NCBI RefSeq assembly: GCF_001553455.1
Contig: NZ_BBOX01000262.1
Coordinates: 1-37,454 of the forward strand
Source of the DNA: Streptomyces hygroscopicus subsp. hygroscopicus
Lineage (GTDB): Bacteria; Actinomycetota; Actinomycetes; Streptomycetales; Streptomycetaceae
Direction of reading: 5' to 3'
DNA length: 37,454 bases
Position 1 is the stretch's first letter. Every line of letters begins with the position of its first letter. Positions 8,809-16,704 of the stretch are shown here, in pieces. The notes under the pieces are model-generated. The model was not told the origin of the DNA and made no database searches. It saw nothing but the letters and a program-made list of their open reading frames with translations. A program made the position numbers and the translations under genes.

Positions 8809-9368
8809 CGGCCGGCCTCGGCCTTCGAGCCATCGGCCGCCTTCGCCTCGAGCTCGTCGAGGAACCGGTCGATGGTGCGGCTCTGCCGGGCCACGTCCTC
8901 GAGCGACTCGCCGACGATCCGGCCGGCCAGGTCGGTGGCGAGCCTGCCCACGTCCTGGCGCAGGGTCTGAGCGGCCTGCTTGCGGTCGGCCTCGATCTGG
9001 GCGTGACCGGCGGCGATGATCTCCTCACGCTGCCGCTGCCCCTCCGCACGCATCTCGGCGATGAGCGCGGCGCCCTGCTCCTGCGCCTCCTGGCGCAGTC
9101 GCGCGGCCTCGTGACGGGCGTCGGCGAGCTGGGCTCGGTAGTCCTCGAGGACCTGCTGGGCTTCGGCCTGAGTGGCCTCGGCCTTCTCCATGCCGCCCTC
9201 GATCGCCTCACGGCGCTCCTCCAGAACCCGGTTGATGTTCGGGAGGAGCTTCTTGGCGAGGAAGAAGAAGACGATGGCAAAGGCGATCAGGCCGATGACC
9301 AGCTCCGGGATCGGCGGGATGAGGGGGTTCTCACTCTCCTCAGCCGCCACCTGTACCAGGGCGTTCAC
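8805..9368 (-). CDS. atpF: F1Fo ATP synthase b subunit
   Basis: Peripheral-stalk subunit anchored in the membrane, 187 residues. One transmembrane helix spans about residues 22-43 (ELVIGLIAFAIVFFFLAKKL) and is followed by a long charged coiled coil rich in Ala, Glu, Gln and Arg (about 50-160). The start is a GTG at 9368 with GGAAGG upstream. The ATG two bases upstream is out of frame. The tail (KAADGSKAEAGR) is low-complexity. Confidence 0.97.
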   Translation of the reverse strand: MNALVQVAAEESENPLIPPIPELVIGLIAFAIVFFFLAKKLLPNINRVLEERREAIEGGMEKAEATQAEAQQVLEDYRAQLADARHEAARLRQEAQEQGAALIAEMRAEGQRQREEIIAAGHAQIEADRKQAAQTLRQDVGRLATDLAGRIVGESLEDVARQSRTIDRFLDELEAKAADGSKAEAGR

Positions 9369-9406
9369 ATCAGTGCCTTCCGTCTGTCGTGGTTAAAGCG
9401 GTCCGT

Positions 9407-9649
9407 TCAGGACTTGAAAAGGAAGCCCATGACGATACCGATCAGCGCGAGCGCCTCGCAGAAGGCGAAGCCCATGATCTGGTTGGCGCGGATCAGGCCG
9501 GCGGCCTCGGGCTGGCGGGCCAGGGCCTGGGTGCCGTTACCGAAGATGATGCCGACGCCGACGCCGGGGCCGATGGCGGCGAGACCGTAACCGATCGAAC
9601 CGAGGTTGCCGGTGATGCCGTCGGCGGCGAGGGTCTGGAGAGCGGACAT
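9407..9649 (-). CDS. atpE: F1Fo ATP synthase c subunit (proton ring)
   Basis: Ring subunit that carries protons through the membrane. The 80-residue protein has two membrane helices. The first contains the glycine-rich packing motif (GPGVGVGIIFG), the polar loop is ALARQPEA, and the second has the proton-binding carboxylate Glu65 in FCEALALIG. ATG 9649 fits the family N-terminus (MSALQTLAADG); the 15 additional upstream codons are not family-like. Confidence 0.98.
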   Translation of the reverse strand: MSALQTLAADGITGNLGSIGYGLAAIGPGVGVGIIFGNGTQALARQPEAAGLIRANQIMGFAFCEALALIGIVMGFLFKS

Positions 9650-9727
9650 GCCGGTTCTTCCTTTGCGTTTCATGGGCCGGTGGGGGTTGGCCACCGGACG
9701 TCCGATTGGTCTGGGAGGCAGGTGTGC

Positions 9728-10537
9728 TCAGTGGTGCTCGGCGAGCGCGCCCTGCACGTAGTTGCAGGCCAAGAGCACGAAGACGTACGCCTGGACAGCC
9801 TGGATGAAGAGCTCGAAGGCGGTCAGCAGAATCGTCATCACGAAGGACGCGCCCGCGTAGGCGATCCCGATGCCGTTCAGCAGGTACCAGGTGCCGATGG
9901 TGAACATCAGCAGCAGCAGGTGGCCGGCGAACATGTTGGCGAAGAGCCGGACCGCGTGGGTGAAGGGCCGGATGATCACGTTCGAGAAGAACTCGATCAC
10001 GACGATCATCGGCAGGATCCCGCCGAGCTCCTTGTCGTAGCCGGTGATGTTCTTCCAGCCGCCGACGAAGCCGTGCTTCTTGAAGGTCAGGTACATCCAG
10101 AGGATGTAGACGATGGCGGCGAGACCGGCCGGGAAGGCGATGATCGACGTCACCGGGAACTGGGCGACCGGGATGATCGACCACAGGTTCATGATCCAGA
10201 CGAAGAAGAACAGCGAGACCATGAAGGGGACGTACTTCTCGCCCTCCTTCTTGCCGAGGGCCTCGTAGACCAGGCCGCGGCGGACGAAGTCGTAGCCCGC
10301 CTCGCCGATCATCTGCAGCTTGCCCGGAACGACCTTGGCCCGGCCGAAGGCGGCCCAGAAGAACCAGACGATGGCGACGCTGCCCAGCAGCGCGAGCAGC
10401 ATCGGCTTGTTGAAATCGATACCGCCAACTGTGAAGAGCGGCTCGAACTTGAACGAATGGAGTCCGGGTGCCGGGAAGCCGCACCCGTCGAAGATGTGGC
10501 AGTTCGTCTCGAAGGCGAGCGTCTGGTCAGAACTCAC
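9728..10537 (-). CDS. atpB: F1Fo ATP synthase a subunit
   Basis: Membrane stator subunit forming the proton half-channels, 269 residues. It is highly hydrophobic with about five or six helices. The essential arginine is Arg197 in the HAVRLFANMFAGH segment, equivalent to E. coli Arg210. I choose the GTG at 10537 because AAGGAG lies six bases upstream and the protein then begins MSSDQTLAFETNCHIF. A longer reading would add 22 unrelated residues. A 264-bp gap separates it from atpI. Confidence 0.97.
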   Translation of the reverse strand: MSSDQTLAFETNCHIFDGCGFPAPGLHSFKFEPLFTVGGIDFNKPMLLALLGSVAIVWFFWAAFGRAKVVPGKLQMIGEAGYDFVRRGLVYEALGKKEGEKYVPFMVSLFFFVWIMNLWSIIPVAQFPVTSIIAFPAGLAAIVYILWMYLTFKKHGFVGGWKNITGYDKELGGILPMIVVIEFFSNVIIRPFTHAVRLFANMFAGHLLLLMFTIGTWYLLNGIGIAYAGASFVMTILLTAFELFIQAVQAYVFVLLACNYVQGALAEHH

Positions 10538-10801
10538 CGCGAGCTCCTTCAGCGTGGCGCATGGGTACGGCAACCTCGTTGTGTCGGCGCGGCACACGGC
10601 CACGGAACGGCACTGGACTGGTCTTACGGATATGGGGGCGGCTGGTCGGCACGTGGCCGATTGGTATGTCGGGCATCAGCTGCATCGGCCGCCAATTCCA
10701 TCCCGGGAAAATCGGGGGTTCGGCTACCTGCGCCCGCTGCGCCTCAGATGGAACCGGACGATAGCAGGTGAGCGCACATGCCCTTATACCGGCCCTACGT
10801 C

Positions 10802-11257
10802 TCACGGCGCGGACCCGGCAGGAGCGGACTTCTTCGCCCCCTCGGGCTTGCGTTCGTCCTCGGCTTCCGGCTCCACGTAGAGGATCTTGGCCTTCATATG
10901 GGCACGCGTCTGGGCCCCGACCCACACCAGGGTCGCGGCGAGCAGCGCGAGGGCGAAGGCCTTGACGTTGAACAGCGTGGTGTCCTGGAACACCGCGAGC
11001 ACGACCGCCACCAGCAGGAACTCGGCCATGAACAGCACCATGCCCATGGCCTGGAACAGATGTGGCAGGTGCTTCGCGGTGCGCTCCAGCACGATCAGCC
11101 CCGAAGCCATGACCCCAGCGGCGACGAGCGTGCCGACCCCCGCGCCGATCGCGCCCTTGCCACCTGCGAACACAGAACCGACGGCGACCGCGACCACACC
11201 GGCGACGGCGGTGGGCACGGCGCAACTCAGCAGCGTTCTGGCGTCGTTGGACTGCAT
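10802..11257 (-). CDS. atpI: ATP synthase protein I (AtpI-like membrane protein)
   Basis: Small membrane protein encoded first in many bacterial atp operons and proposed to help c-ring assembly or divalent-cation supply. It has 151 residues and four hydrophobic stretches: about 11-30, 37-57, 69-93 and 98-116. The charged C-terminus is YVEPEAEDERKPEGAKKSAP. The ATG at 11257 follows a GGAG at moderate distance; a TTG 18 bases upstream is the alternative. The assignment relies on position and topology more than on strong motifs. Confidence 0.85.
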   Translation of the reverse strand: MQSNDARTLLSCAVPTAVAGVVAVAVGSVFAGGKGAIGAGVGTLVAAGVMASGLIVLERTAKHLPHLFQAMGMVLFMAEFLLVAVVLAVFQDTTLFNVKAFALALLAATLVWVGAQTRAHMKAKILYVEPEAEDERKPEGAKKSAPAGSAP

Positions 11258-11382
11258 GAAGGGTTTCTCCGGCAAGAGTCGGAAGCAACGGTTCGTCGTG
11301 GACGAGCGTATCCCCGGGAACAGAGGAGACCTCGCGAGGAAGAGCCGTCGCCCTACGGCCCCTCGGGTCTAGCACCGGGTTT

Positions 11383-11398
11383 AGTGAACGGTATCACA
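11383..11398. promoter_or_regulatory. Rex-operator-like palindrome upstream of atpI
   Basis: Read on the minus strand the site is TGTGATACCGTTCACT, flanked by T and A. It matches the Rex operator pattern known from Streptomyces coelicolor (TTGTGAANNNNTTCACAA) except at one inner and one outer base of the two half-sites. It lies about 125 bp upstream of the atpI start, in the non-coding gap between the wecA-like gene and atpI. Rex is the NADH/NAD+-sensing repressor of respiratory genes. A second dyad, GTGTG-N8-CACAC, lies about 25-45 bp further upstream on the transcript strand. Promoter hexamers are not clear. Confidence 0.6.
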
Positions 11399-11514
11399 AA
11401 CTATTTGATGAGGTCTTTACCCGCCGTGTGTGCTGCGCGTCACACGGGAGAGTTATCGACCATGTATCGCGTTGACGCCGTTCCGTGATCTTCGGCGGTC
11501 TCCCCGCTGCCTTT

Positions 11515-11535
11515 ACCGGGCACTTTTCCCCCGGT
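11515..11535. terminator. Short hairpin downstream of the wecA-like gene
   Basis: ACCGGG (11515-11520) pairs with CCCGGT (11530-11535) around a 9-nt loop. It lies 13 bp past the stop of the minus-strand transferase gene. The T-run (TTTTCT) follows on the plus strand, so as a minus-strand terminator it is imperfect. Confidence 0.35.
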
Positions 11536-11547
11536 TTTCTAGGGCAA

Positions 11548-12942
11548 TTACTGGGGCGTTCCGATCCTCCGGCGGCCGAAGCGGGACCGGTCGCCGATCG
11601 CGGTGGCACCGTTCACCCCACCGTTCACCCCACTCGCCCCGCCGTTCATCCCGGACCCCACCGGCTCCGGCGCGACCACCTCCGCCCCCGAGCGAGCCGT
11701 GGACGGTCCGCCGGCCGCGGCCGGCACCGGCTCCGCGACGGCCCCGGCACCCTGCTCGCTCCGCCCGGCCCGGTTGGCACGGCGGTAGCGCGGCGGCACG
11801 AACGCCTCGGCCCAGTGCGGAACGCGCGGCGTGAAGCGCGGCAGCAGCAACAGCACCAGCCCCACCCCGCTCAGCGCGACGATCGCGAGCACGAACCACA
11901 CACCGGCCGAGTTCACCGAGTACGCCACCGCGCCGAAGGCGATCAGCGCGGACCAGAAGTACATGATCAGGACGGCCCGGCTGTGCGAGTGGCCGATCTC
12001 CAGCAGCCGGTGGTGCAGATGGCCCCGGTCGGCGGCGAACGGCGACTGGCCCCGCCAGGTGCGCCGGACGATGGCCAGCACCAGGTCGGCGAAGGGCACC
12101 GCGATGACGGTCAGCGGCAGCAGCAGCGGGATGTAGACCGGGACGGTGGCGTGCACCGCGGCCTGCTCGGACCCCTCGAACAGCTTCATCGCGTCCGGGT
12201 CCACCTGGCCGGTGATGGAGATGGCGCCCGCCGCGAGCACCAGTCCGATCAGCATCGAGCCCGAGTCGCCCATGAAGATCCGCGCGGGGTGCGCGTTGTG
12301 CGGCAGGAAGCCCAGGCACATGCCCATGAGGACGGCGGCGAACAGGGTGGCGGGCGCGGCCGCCTCCAGTCCGTAGCCGTACCAGATGCGGTACGCGTAC
12401 ATGAAGAACGCGGCGGCGGCGATGCACACCATCCCGGACGCCAAACCGTCCAGCCCGTCAACGAAGTTGACCGCGTTGATGGTGATCACGACCAGGGCGA
12501 CGGTCAGCAGCGTGCCCTGCCAGGGCGTCAGCGAGACCGGCCCCACACCGGGCACCGGCAGCCACAGGATGGTCAGACCCTGGAGCACCATCACACCGGC
12601 GGCGATCATCTGGCCGCCCAGCTTGATCAGCGCGTCCACGCCCCACTTGTCGTCCAGCACCCCCAGCAGCCAGATCAGGCCGGCCCCGGACAGCAGCGCC
12701 CGCGGCTCGTTGGAGAGCTGGAAGACTTCCTTGAGGTTGGTGAGGTGGGCCGCGACCAGCAGCCCCGCGCACAGCCCGCCGAACATGGCGATGCCACCGA
12801 GCCGCGGAGTGGGCTCGCGATGCACATCACGGGCACGGATCTCGGGCATCGCTCCGGCCGCGATGGCGAATTTCCGCACCGGCCCGGTCAGGAGATAGGT
12901 GACCGCGGCCGTGATGCACAGAGTCAGCAGGTATTCACGCAC
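11548..12942 (-). CDS. WecA/TagO-type undecaprenyl (or decaprenyl)-phosphate GlcNAc-1-phosphate transferase
   Basis: Membrane enzyme of the MraY/WecA superfamily, 464 residues. It transfers a sugar-1-phosphate from a UDP-sugar to polyprenyl phosphate and so starts synthesis of a wall glycopolymer such as teichoic acid. About ten membrane segments fill residues 1-350. Diagnostic motifs are PTPRLGGIAMF, the acidic pair in LGVLDDKWGVD, NAVNFVDGLDGLASG, FMGDSGSM, and the cytosolic histidine motif DRGHLHHRLL, which favours WecA/TagO over MraY. The C-terminal 85 residues are low-complexity (Gly, Ala, Asn rich, with GGASGVNGGVNG) and not part of the core. The start is GTG 12942. Its neighbour in the block, an LCP protein, could use the same kind of glycopolymer. 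Confidence 0.9.
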   Translation of the reverse strand: MREYLLTLCITAAVTYLLTGPVRKFAIAAGAMPEIRARDVHREPTPRLGGIAMFGGLCAGLLVAAHLTNLKEVFQLSNEPRALLSGAGLIWLLGVLDDKWGVDALIKLGGQMIAAGVMVLQGLTILWLPVPGVGPVSLTPWQGTLLTVALVVITINAVNFVDGLDGLASGMVCIAAAAFFMYAYRIWYGYGLEAAAPATLFAAVLMGMCLGFLPHNAHPARIFMGDSGSMLIGLVLAAGAISITGQVDPDAMKLFEGSEQAAVHATVPVYIPLLLPLTVIAVPFADLVLAIVRRTWRGQSPFAADRGHLHHRLLEIGHSHSRAVLIMYFWSALIAFGAVAYSVNSAGVWFVLAIVALSGVGLVLLLLPRFTPRVPHWAEAFVPPRYRRANRAGRSEQGAGAVAEPVPAAAGGPSTARSGAEVVAPEPVGSGMNGGASGVNGGVNGATAIGDRSRFGRRRIGTPQ

Positions 12943-13017
12943 AGGCTGCCCCAGGGGTATCGCTGGCCATCACAGCCACACACCCTATGCGTGTCGGACG
13001 CCTCGCGGTGAACGTAC

Positions 13018-14307
13018 TTACAGACGTCCTACACCTTCGGATGGTTGCACGATTCGGCCCTCGTCCGGATAGGGCGGAAATCTCCCGGCCAGTTCCGCCA
13101 CCTTTTCCCGTACCACGCCCTCGTCCCGCACCACGGTTCCCACCAGGGCCGCTATGCGCTCCATTTCCGGCGGGCCCATGCCCTGGGTGGTGATCGCCGC
13201 GGTGCCCAGCCGCAGCCCCCTGACGCGGCCTCCCGGCTCCGTGGCGGACGCCAGCGCGACGGTGTCCAGGACGATCCCGGCGGCCGCGCAGCGGGCCTTC
13301 GCGGTGCGTCCGTCCAGGCCCAGCGGGGACGTGTCGGCGGTGATCATGTGGGTGTCGGTGCCGCCCGTGACGACCGCGAGACCCTCCGCGGCCAGGCCGT
13401 CCGCCAGCACCCGGGCATTGGCCACCACCCGCCGCGCATAGGCGGTGAAGGCGGGCGCCGCGGCCTCGCCGAAGGCCACCGCCTTGGCCGCGACGGTGTG
13501 CATCTGGGCGCCGCCCTGGGTGAACGGGAACACCGCCCGGTCAACCCGCTCGGCCAGCTCCGCCCCGCACAGCAGCATCCCGCCGCGCGGTCCGCGCAGC
13601 ACCTTGTGTGTTGTTGCGCACACCACGTCCGCGTACGGCACCGGGGACGGCGCCGCCTTCCCCGCGACCAGGCCGATCGGGTGGGCGGCGTCGGCGATCA
13701 GATAGGCGCCCACCTCGTCCGCGACGGCGCGGAACGCCGCGTAGTCGGGATGGCGCGGATAGGAGATCGAACCGCAGACGATCGCCTTCGGCCGATGGGC
13801 GCGGGCGAGCCCGCGCAGCTGTTCGTAGTCGATCAGTCCGGTCGCCGGATCGACCCCGTAGCCGATGAAGTGGAACCAGCGGCCGGAGAAGTTGGCCGGT
13901 GAGCCGTGGGTGAGGTGGCCGCCGTGCGACAGCGCCATCGCCAGCACCGTGTCCCCCGGCCGCAGCAGCGCGGCGTACGCGGCCAGCACCGCCGAGGACC
14001 CCGAATGCGGCTGCACATTGGCGTGGCTCGCGCCGAACAGCGCCTTCGCCCGGTCCTGGGCGGTCCGCTCGGCGATGTCCACCACCTCGCAGCCGCCGTG
14101 GTGGCGGGCGCCGGGATACCCCTCGGCGTACTTGTTGGCCAGCGGCGAGGCCAGCGCCGCCAGCACGGCCGGCGAGGTGAAGTTCTCGGCCGCGATCAGC
14201 TGCAGCCCGCCGGCGACGCGGTCGAGTTCGCTCAGGATGATCCCGGCCAGCTCCGGGTCCTGGCGGGCGAGGCGCCCGAAATCGGGGCCCCAGGGGGTGA
14301 CGGCCAT
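13018..14307 (-). CDS. glyA: Divergent serine hydroxymethyltransferase paralogue (PLP enzyme)
   Basis: PLP-dependent enzyme of the SHMT family, 429 residues, a normal length. SHMT interconverts serine and glycine with tetrahydrofolate. Recognisable motifs are NKYAEGYPG, GGCEVVD, NVQPHSGSSA, SHGGHLTHGSPANFSG and the PLP-lysine segment TTHKVLRGPRGG (Lys235). Aspartate and histidine of DAAH and the substrate arginine region (GLRLGTAAIT) are kept. Unlike E. coli GlyA as I recall it, the YPGKRYYGG loop reads YPGARHHGG (His69-His70 at the Tyr64-Tyr65 positions), DMAH is DAAHPIG, and FPGGQGGP is FPFTQGGA. It may therefore be a second, specialised SHMT or act on another substrate. The stop is 75 bp before the WecA-like start, consistent with co-transcription. 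Confidence 0.87.
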   Translation of the reverse strand: MAVTPWGPDFGRLARQDPELAGIILSELDRVAGGLQLIAAENFTSPAVLAALASPLANKYAEGYPGARHHGGCEVVDIAERTAQDRAKALFGASHANVQPHSGSSAVLAAYAALLRPGDTVLAMALSHGGHLTHGSPANFSGRWFHFIGYGVDPATGLIDYEQLRGLARAHRPKAIVCGSISYPRHPDYAAFRAVADEVGAYLIADAAHPIGLVAGKAAPSPVPYADVVCATTHKVLRGPRGGMLLCGAELAERVDRAVFPFTQGGAQMHTVAAKAVAFGEAAAPAFTAYARRVVANARVLADGLAAEGLAVVTGGTDTHMITADTSPLGLDGRTAKARCAAAGIVLDTVALASATEPGGRVRGLRLGTAAITTQGMGPPEMERIAALVGTVVRDEGVVREKVAELAGRFPPYPDEGRIVQPSEGVGRL

Positions 14308-14395
14308 GGCGTGCTCACAGCCTCGGGAGGGTCGGCGGGTGGTCGGGGGCGCAAGAGGCGGTCACCCCCAAATGTAGGCCCGGTACGCCCTCCCC

Positions 14396-14413
14396 GCGCG
14401 CCGTGCGGCGCGC
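14396..14413. terminator. GC-rich hairpin between the phosphatase-like gene and glyA
   Basis: GCGCGCCG pairs with CGGCGCGC around a two-base turn, so the real stem is about 7 bp with a 4-nt loop. It is placed 40 bp after the phosphatase-like stop (minus strand). There is no U-run. It lies in the 145-bp gap that should also carry any glyA promoter. Confidence 0.4.
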
Positions 14414-14452
14414 AGCGCCCCCGCCTGGCGCCCCCGGACGGGGCACCGGGGG

Positions 14453-15112
14453 CTACGCGGGGGCGGGAACCCCCGTCAGGGCCGTGACGACCGGGTCCAG
14501 CGCCTGGTTGATCTCGTCCCCGATGGACCGGAAGAAGGTGATGGGCGCCCCGTACGGATCGTGCACCTCGTCCGCCTCCTCGCTGGGGGCCAGCAGCCAG
14601 CCGCGCAGCGCGGCCGCCGCCTGCACCAGGGCGCGGGCGCGCTCCACCACACCGCCCGCCTCCTCCGGATCGGGCAGCGTCGCGGGGTCTATGGCCCGCA
14701 CCAGCCGGGTGAACTCCTTGAGCGTGAAGGTGCGCAGGCCCGCCGAGTGCCCCATCGAGATGACCTGGGCCCGGTGGTCGCGGGTGGCGGTCAGCACGAG
14801 GTCGGCCCGGATGACGTGCTCGTCCAGCAGCTCACGGCCGATGAAGCCCGCCGGGTCGGCGCCGAAGTCGGTCAGGACCGTCGCGGCGTGCGCCTCCATG
14901 GGCGCGCCCTCATGGCCCCAGGTGCCGGCGCTCTCCACGATCAGACCGCTCGTACGGGCGCTTCCGAGGCGGTGGGCGAGGGCATGCCGGGTCAGCCGCT
15001 CGGTGATCGGCGAGCGGCAGACGTTGCCGGTGCTGACGTGGAGGATGCGGAAGGTGGCCTCGGGCTTCTTCTCACGGTGTTCCGCTATGCCACGCCCCTC
15101 AGGGGCTGTCAA
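14453..15112 (-). CDS. LMW protein-tyrosine-phosphatase family protein with Ser at the nucleophile position
   Basis: The 219-residue protein has the low-molecular-weight phosphatase fold: ILHVSTGNVCRSPITERL, the central ESAGTWG strand and a late DPYGAP segment (Asp185) as general-acid candidate. The family P-loop is C-x5-R-S. Here the aligned position is Ser27 (codon AGC), followed by TGNVC and Arg33-Ser34, so the catalytic cysteine is replaced; Cys32 is the second, non-nucleophilic family cysteine. The protein may be a pseudophosphatase or a phosphoprotein binder. The only start in range is TTG 15112, which overlaps the end of the Sua5 gene (shared bases 15109-15112) and follows GAGGTGG, so translation is coupled. 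It has about 60 residues more than typical LMW-PTPs. Confidence 0.85.
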   Translation of the reverse strand: MTAPEGRGIAEHREKKPEATFRILHVSTGNVCRSPITERLTRHALAHRLGSARTSGLIVESAGTWGHEGAPMEAHAATVLTDFGADPAGFIGRELLDEHVIRADLVLTATRDHRAQVISMGHSAGLRTFTLKEFTRLVRAIDPATLPDPEEAGGVVERARALVQAAAALRGWLLAPSEEADEVHDPYGAPITFFRSIGDEINQALDPVVTALTGVPAPA

Positions 15113-15756
15113 TTCGCCACCTCGAGGTCGGGTACGACCTCCCGGAGCTGCTCGGCGGTGAGCGCGCCCGCGCGGAGCAGCACCGGCACCTTGCCGGTGA
15201 CGTCGACGATCGAGGAGGGCACGGCGGCCGGGGTCGGCCCGCCGTCGAGGTAGACCGACACCGAGTCCCCCAGCATGTCCTGGGCCGCGTCGCAGTCCTG
15301 CGGAGAGGGGTGTCCGCTCAGATTGGCGCTGGAGACCGCCATCGGGCCGACGTCCGTGAGCAGCTCGATCGCGACCGGGTGCAGCGGCATCCGGACCGCG
15401 ACGGTGCCCCGGGTCTCCCCCAGGTCCCAGGTGAGCGACGGCTGGTGCCGGGCGACGAGGGTGAGCGCACCGGGCCAGAAGGCGTCGACCAGCTCCCACG
15501 CCATCTCGGAGAAGTCGGTGACCAGTCCGTGCAGCGTGTTCGGGGAGCCGACCAGCACCGGTGAGGGCATGTTGCGGCCCCGGCCCTTGGCCTCGAGCAG
15601 ATCGCCGACCGCCTCGGCGTTGAAGGCGTCCGCGCCGATCCCGTAGACCGTGTCGGTGGGCAGCACGACCAGCTCGCCGCGGCGGACGGCGGAGGCGGCC
15701 TCGCGCAGGCCGGTCTTGCGGTCGGTCGCGTCCCCGCAGTCGTATCGCCGTGCCAT
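15109..15756 (-). CDS. L-threonylcarbamoyladenylate synthase (Sua5/YwlC/YrdC family)
   Basis: Makes threonylcarbamoyl-AMP from threonine, bicarbonate and ATP, the first step of t6A37 modification in ANN-reading tRNAs. At 215 residues it is close to the YrdC domain length and lacks the extra C-terminal Sua5 domain. The substrate-binding signatures are GELVVLPTDTVYGIGADA, KGRGRNMPSPVLV, FWPGALTLV, TVAVRMPLHPVA and PMAVSSANLSGHPSP. ATG 15756 has an excellent AGGAGG site. It lies 47 bp after prmC and overlaps the phosphatase-like gene, so prfA, prmC and this gene look like one translation-related operon. Confidence 0.95.
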   Translation of the reverse strand: MARRYDCGDATDRKTGLREAASAVRRGELVVLPTDTVYGIGADAFNAEAVGDLLEAKGRGRNMPSPVLVGSPNTLHGLVTDFSEMAWELVDAFWPGALTLVARHQPSLTWDLGETRGTVAVRMPLHPVAIELLTDVGPMAVSSANLSGHPSPQDCDAAQDMLGDSVSVYLDGGPTPAAVPSSIVDVTGKVPVLLRAGALTAEQLREVVPDLEVAN

Positions 15757-15803
15757 TTAAGGGACCTCCTCGTACGTGGCCAATGGGTGGTGCGGTGCCG
15801 CCG

Positions 15804-16649
15804 TCACGGCATGGCCTTCCGCGCGGTGGCGAACCGGGGCCGGTTGTTCAGGTCGGGGTGGTCGGCGGCGTCCGCCCAGCCACGCTCCTCCGTGAAGATC
15901 CACGGCACCTGGCCGCCCTGGGTGTCTGCGTGTTCGATGACCACCACGCCCCCGGGGCGCAGCAGCCGGTGGGCGGTGCGCTCCAGGCCGCGAATGACAT
16001 CGAGGCCGTCCTCACCGGAGAAGAGCGCGAGCTGGGGGTCGTGGTCGCGGGCCTCCGGCGCCACGTACTCCCACTCGGTCAGCGGGATGTACGGCGGGTT
16101 GCTGATGACCAGGTCCACCTGCCCGTCGAGCTCCGGCAGGGCGGTCAACGCGTCCGCGTGATGGAGAACGACGCGGGACCCCTCGACGTTCTTGCGGGCC
16201 CACCGCAGGGCGCCCTCGTCCAGCTCCACGGCGTGCACCGTCGAGCGCGGCACCTCCTGGGCCAGGGCCAGGGCGATGGCCCCGGAACCGGTGCACAGGT
16301 CGACGATGAGCGGTTCGACGACGTCCATGGCGCGCACCGCGTCTATGGCCCAGCCGACCACCGACTCGGTCTCCGGCCGGGGCACGAAGACCCCCGGCCC
16401 GACCTGGAGCTCGAGATAGCGGAAGAAGGCACGGCCGGTGATGTGCTGAAGGGGCTCGCGGGCCTCGCGGCGGGCGACCGCCTCCCAGTAGCGGGCGTCG
16501 AAGTCGGCGTCGGGCACGCCGTGCAGCTCCCCCCGCTTCACGCCGTGCACAAAGGCGGCGAGCTCCTCCGCGTCGAAGCGCGGTGAGGGCACGCCCGCGT
16601 CGGCCAGCCGCTGAGTGGCCTGCGCCACCTCCGCGAGCAGCACGTTCAC
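15804..16649 (-). CDS. prmC: Peptide chain release factor N5-glutamine methyltransferase PrmC
   Basis: Methylates the glutamine of the GGQ motif in release factors RF1 and RF2, using S-adenosylmethionine. It has 281 residues. The N-terminal helical domain (about 1-75) is followed by the Rossmann methyltransferase domain with VDLCTGSGAIALALA (SAM loop) and the catalytic NPPY at 184-187. The GTG at 16649 has GGAGGAATT just upstream and gives MNVLLAEVAQATQRLADAG, a family N-terminus. The open frame extends much further, through prfA, but that is antisense-like arginine-rich sequence. Its substrate, RF1, is encoded 55 bp upstream. Confidence 0.97.
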   Translation of the reverse strand: MNVLLAEVAQATQRLADAGVPSPRFDAEELAAFVHGVKRGELHGVPDADFDARYWEAVARREAREPLQHITGRAFFRYLELQVGPGVFVPRPETESVVGWAIDAVRAMDVVEPLIVDLCTGSGAIALALAQEVPRSTVHAVELDEGALRWARKNVEGSRVVLHHADALTALPELDGQVDLVISNPPYIPLTEWEYVAPEARDHDPQLALFSGEDGLDVIRGLERTAHRLLRPGGVVVIEHADTQGGQVPWIFTEERGWADAADHPDLNNRPRFATARKAMP

Positions 16650-16704
16650 TGAATTCCTCCAGCCGGTCCGGACAAGGGCACGAGACGTATCGACGGCGCG
16701 TGGC

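Noticed and set aside
6326..9019. An 897-residue plus-strand ORF opposite atpA and atpH
   Set aside because: Shadow of the ATP synthase genes; no family features.
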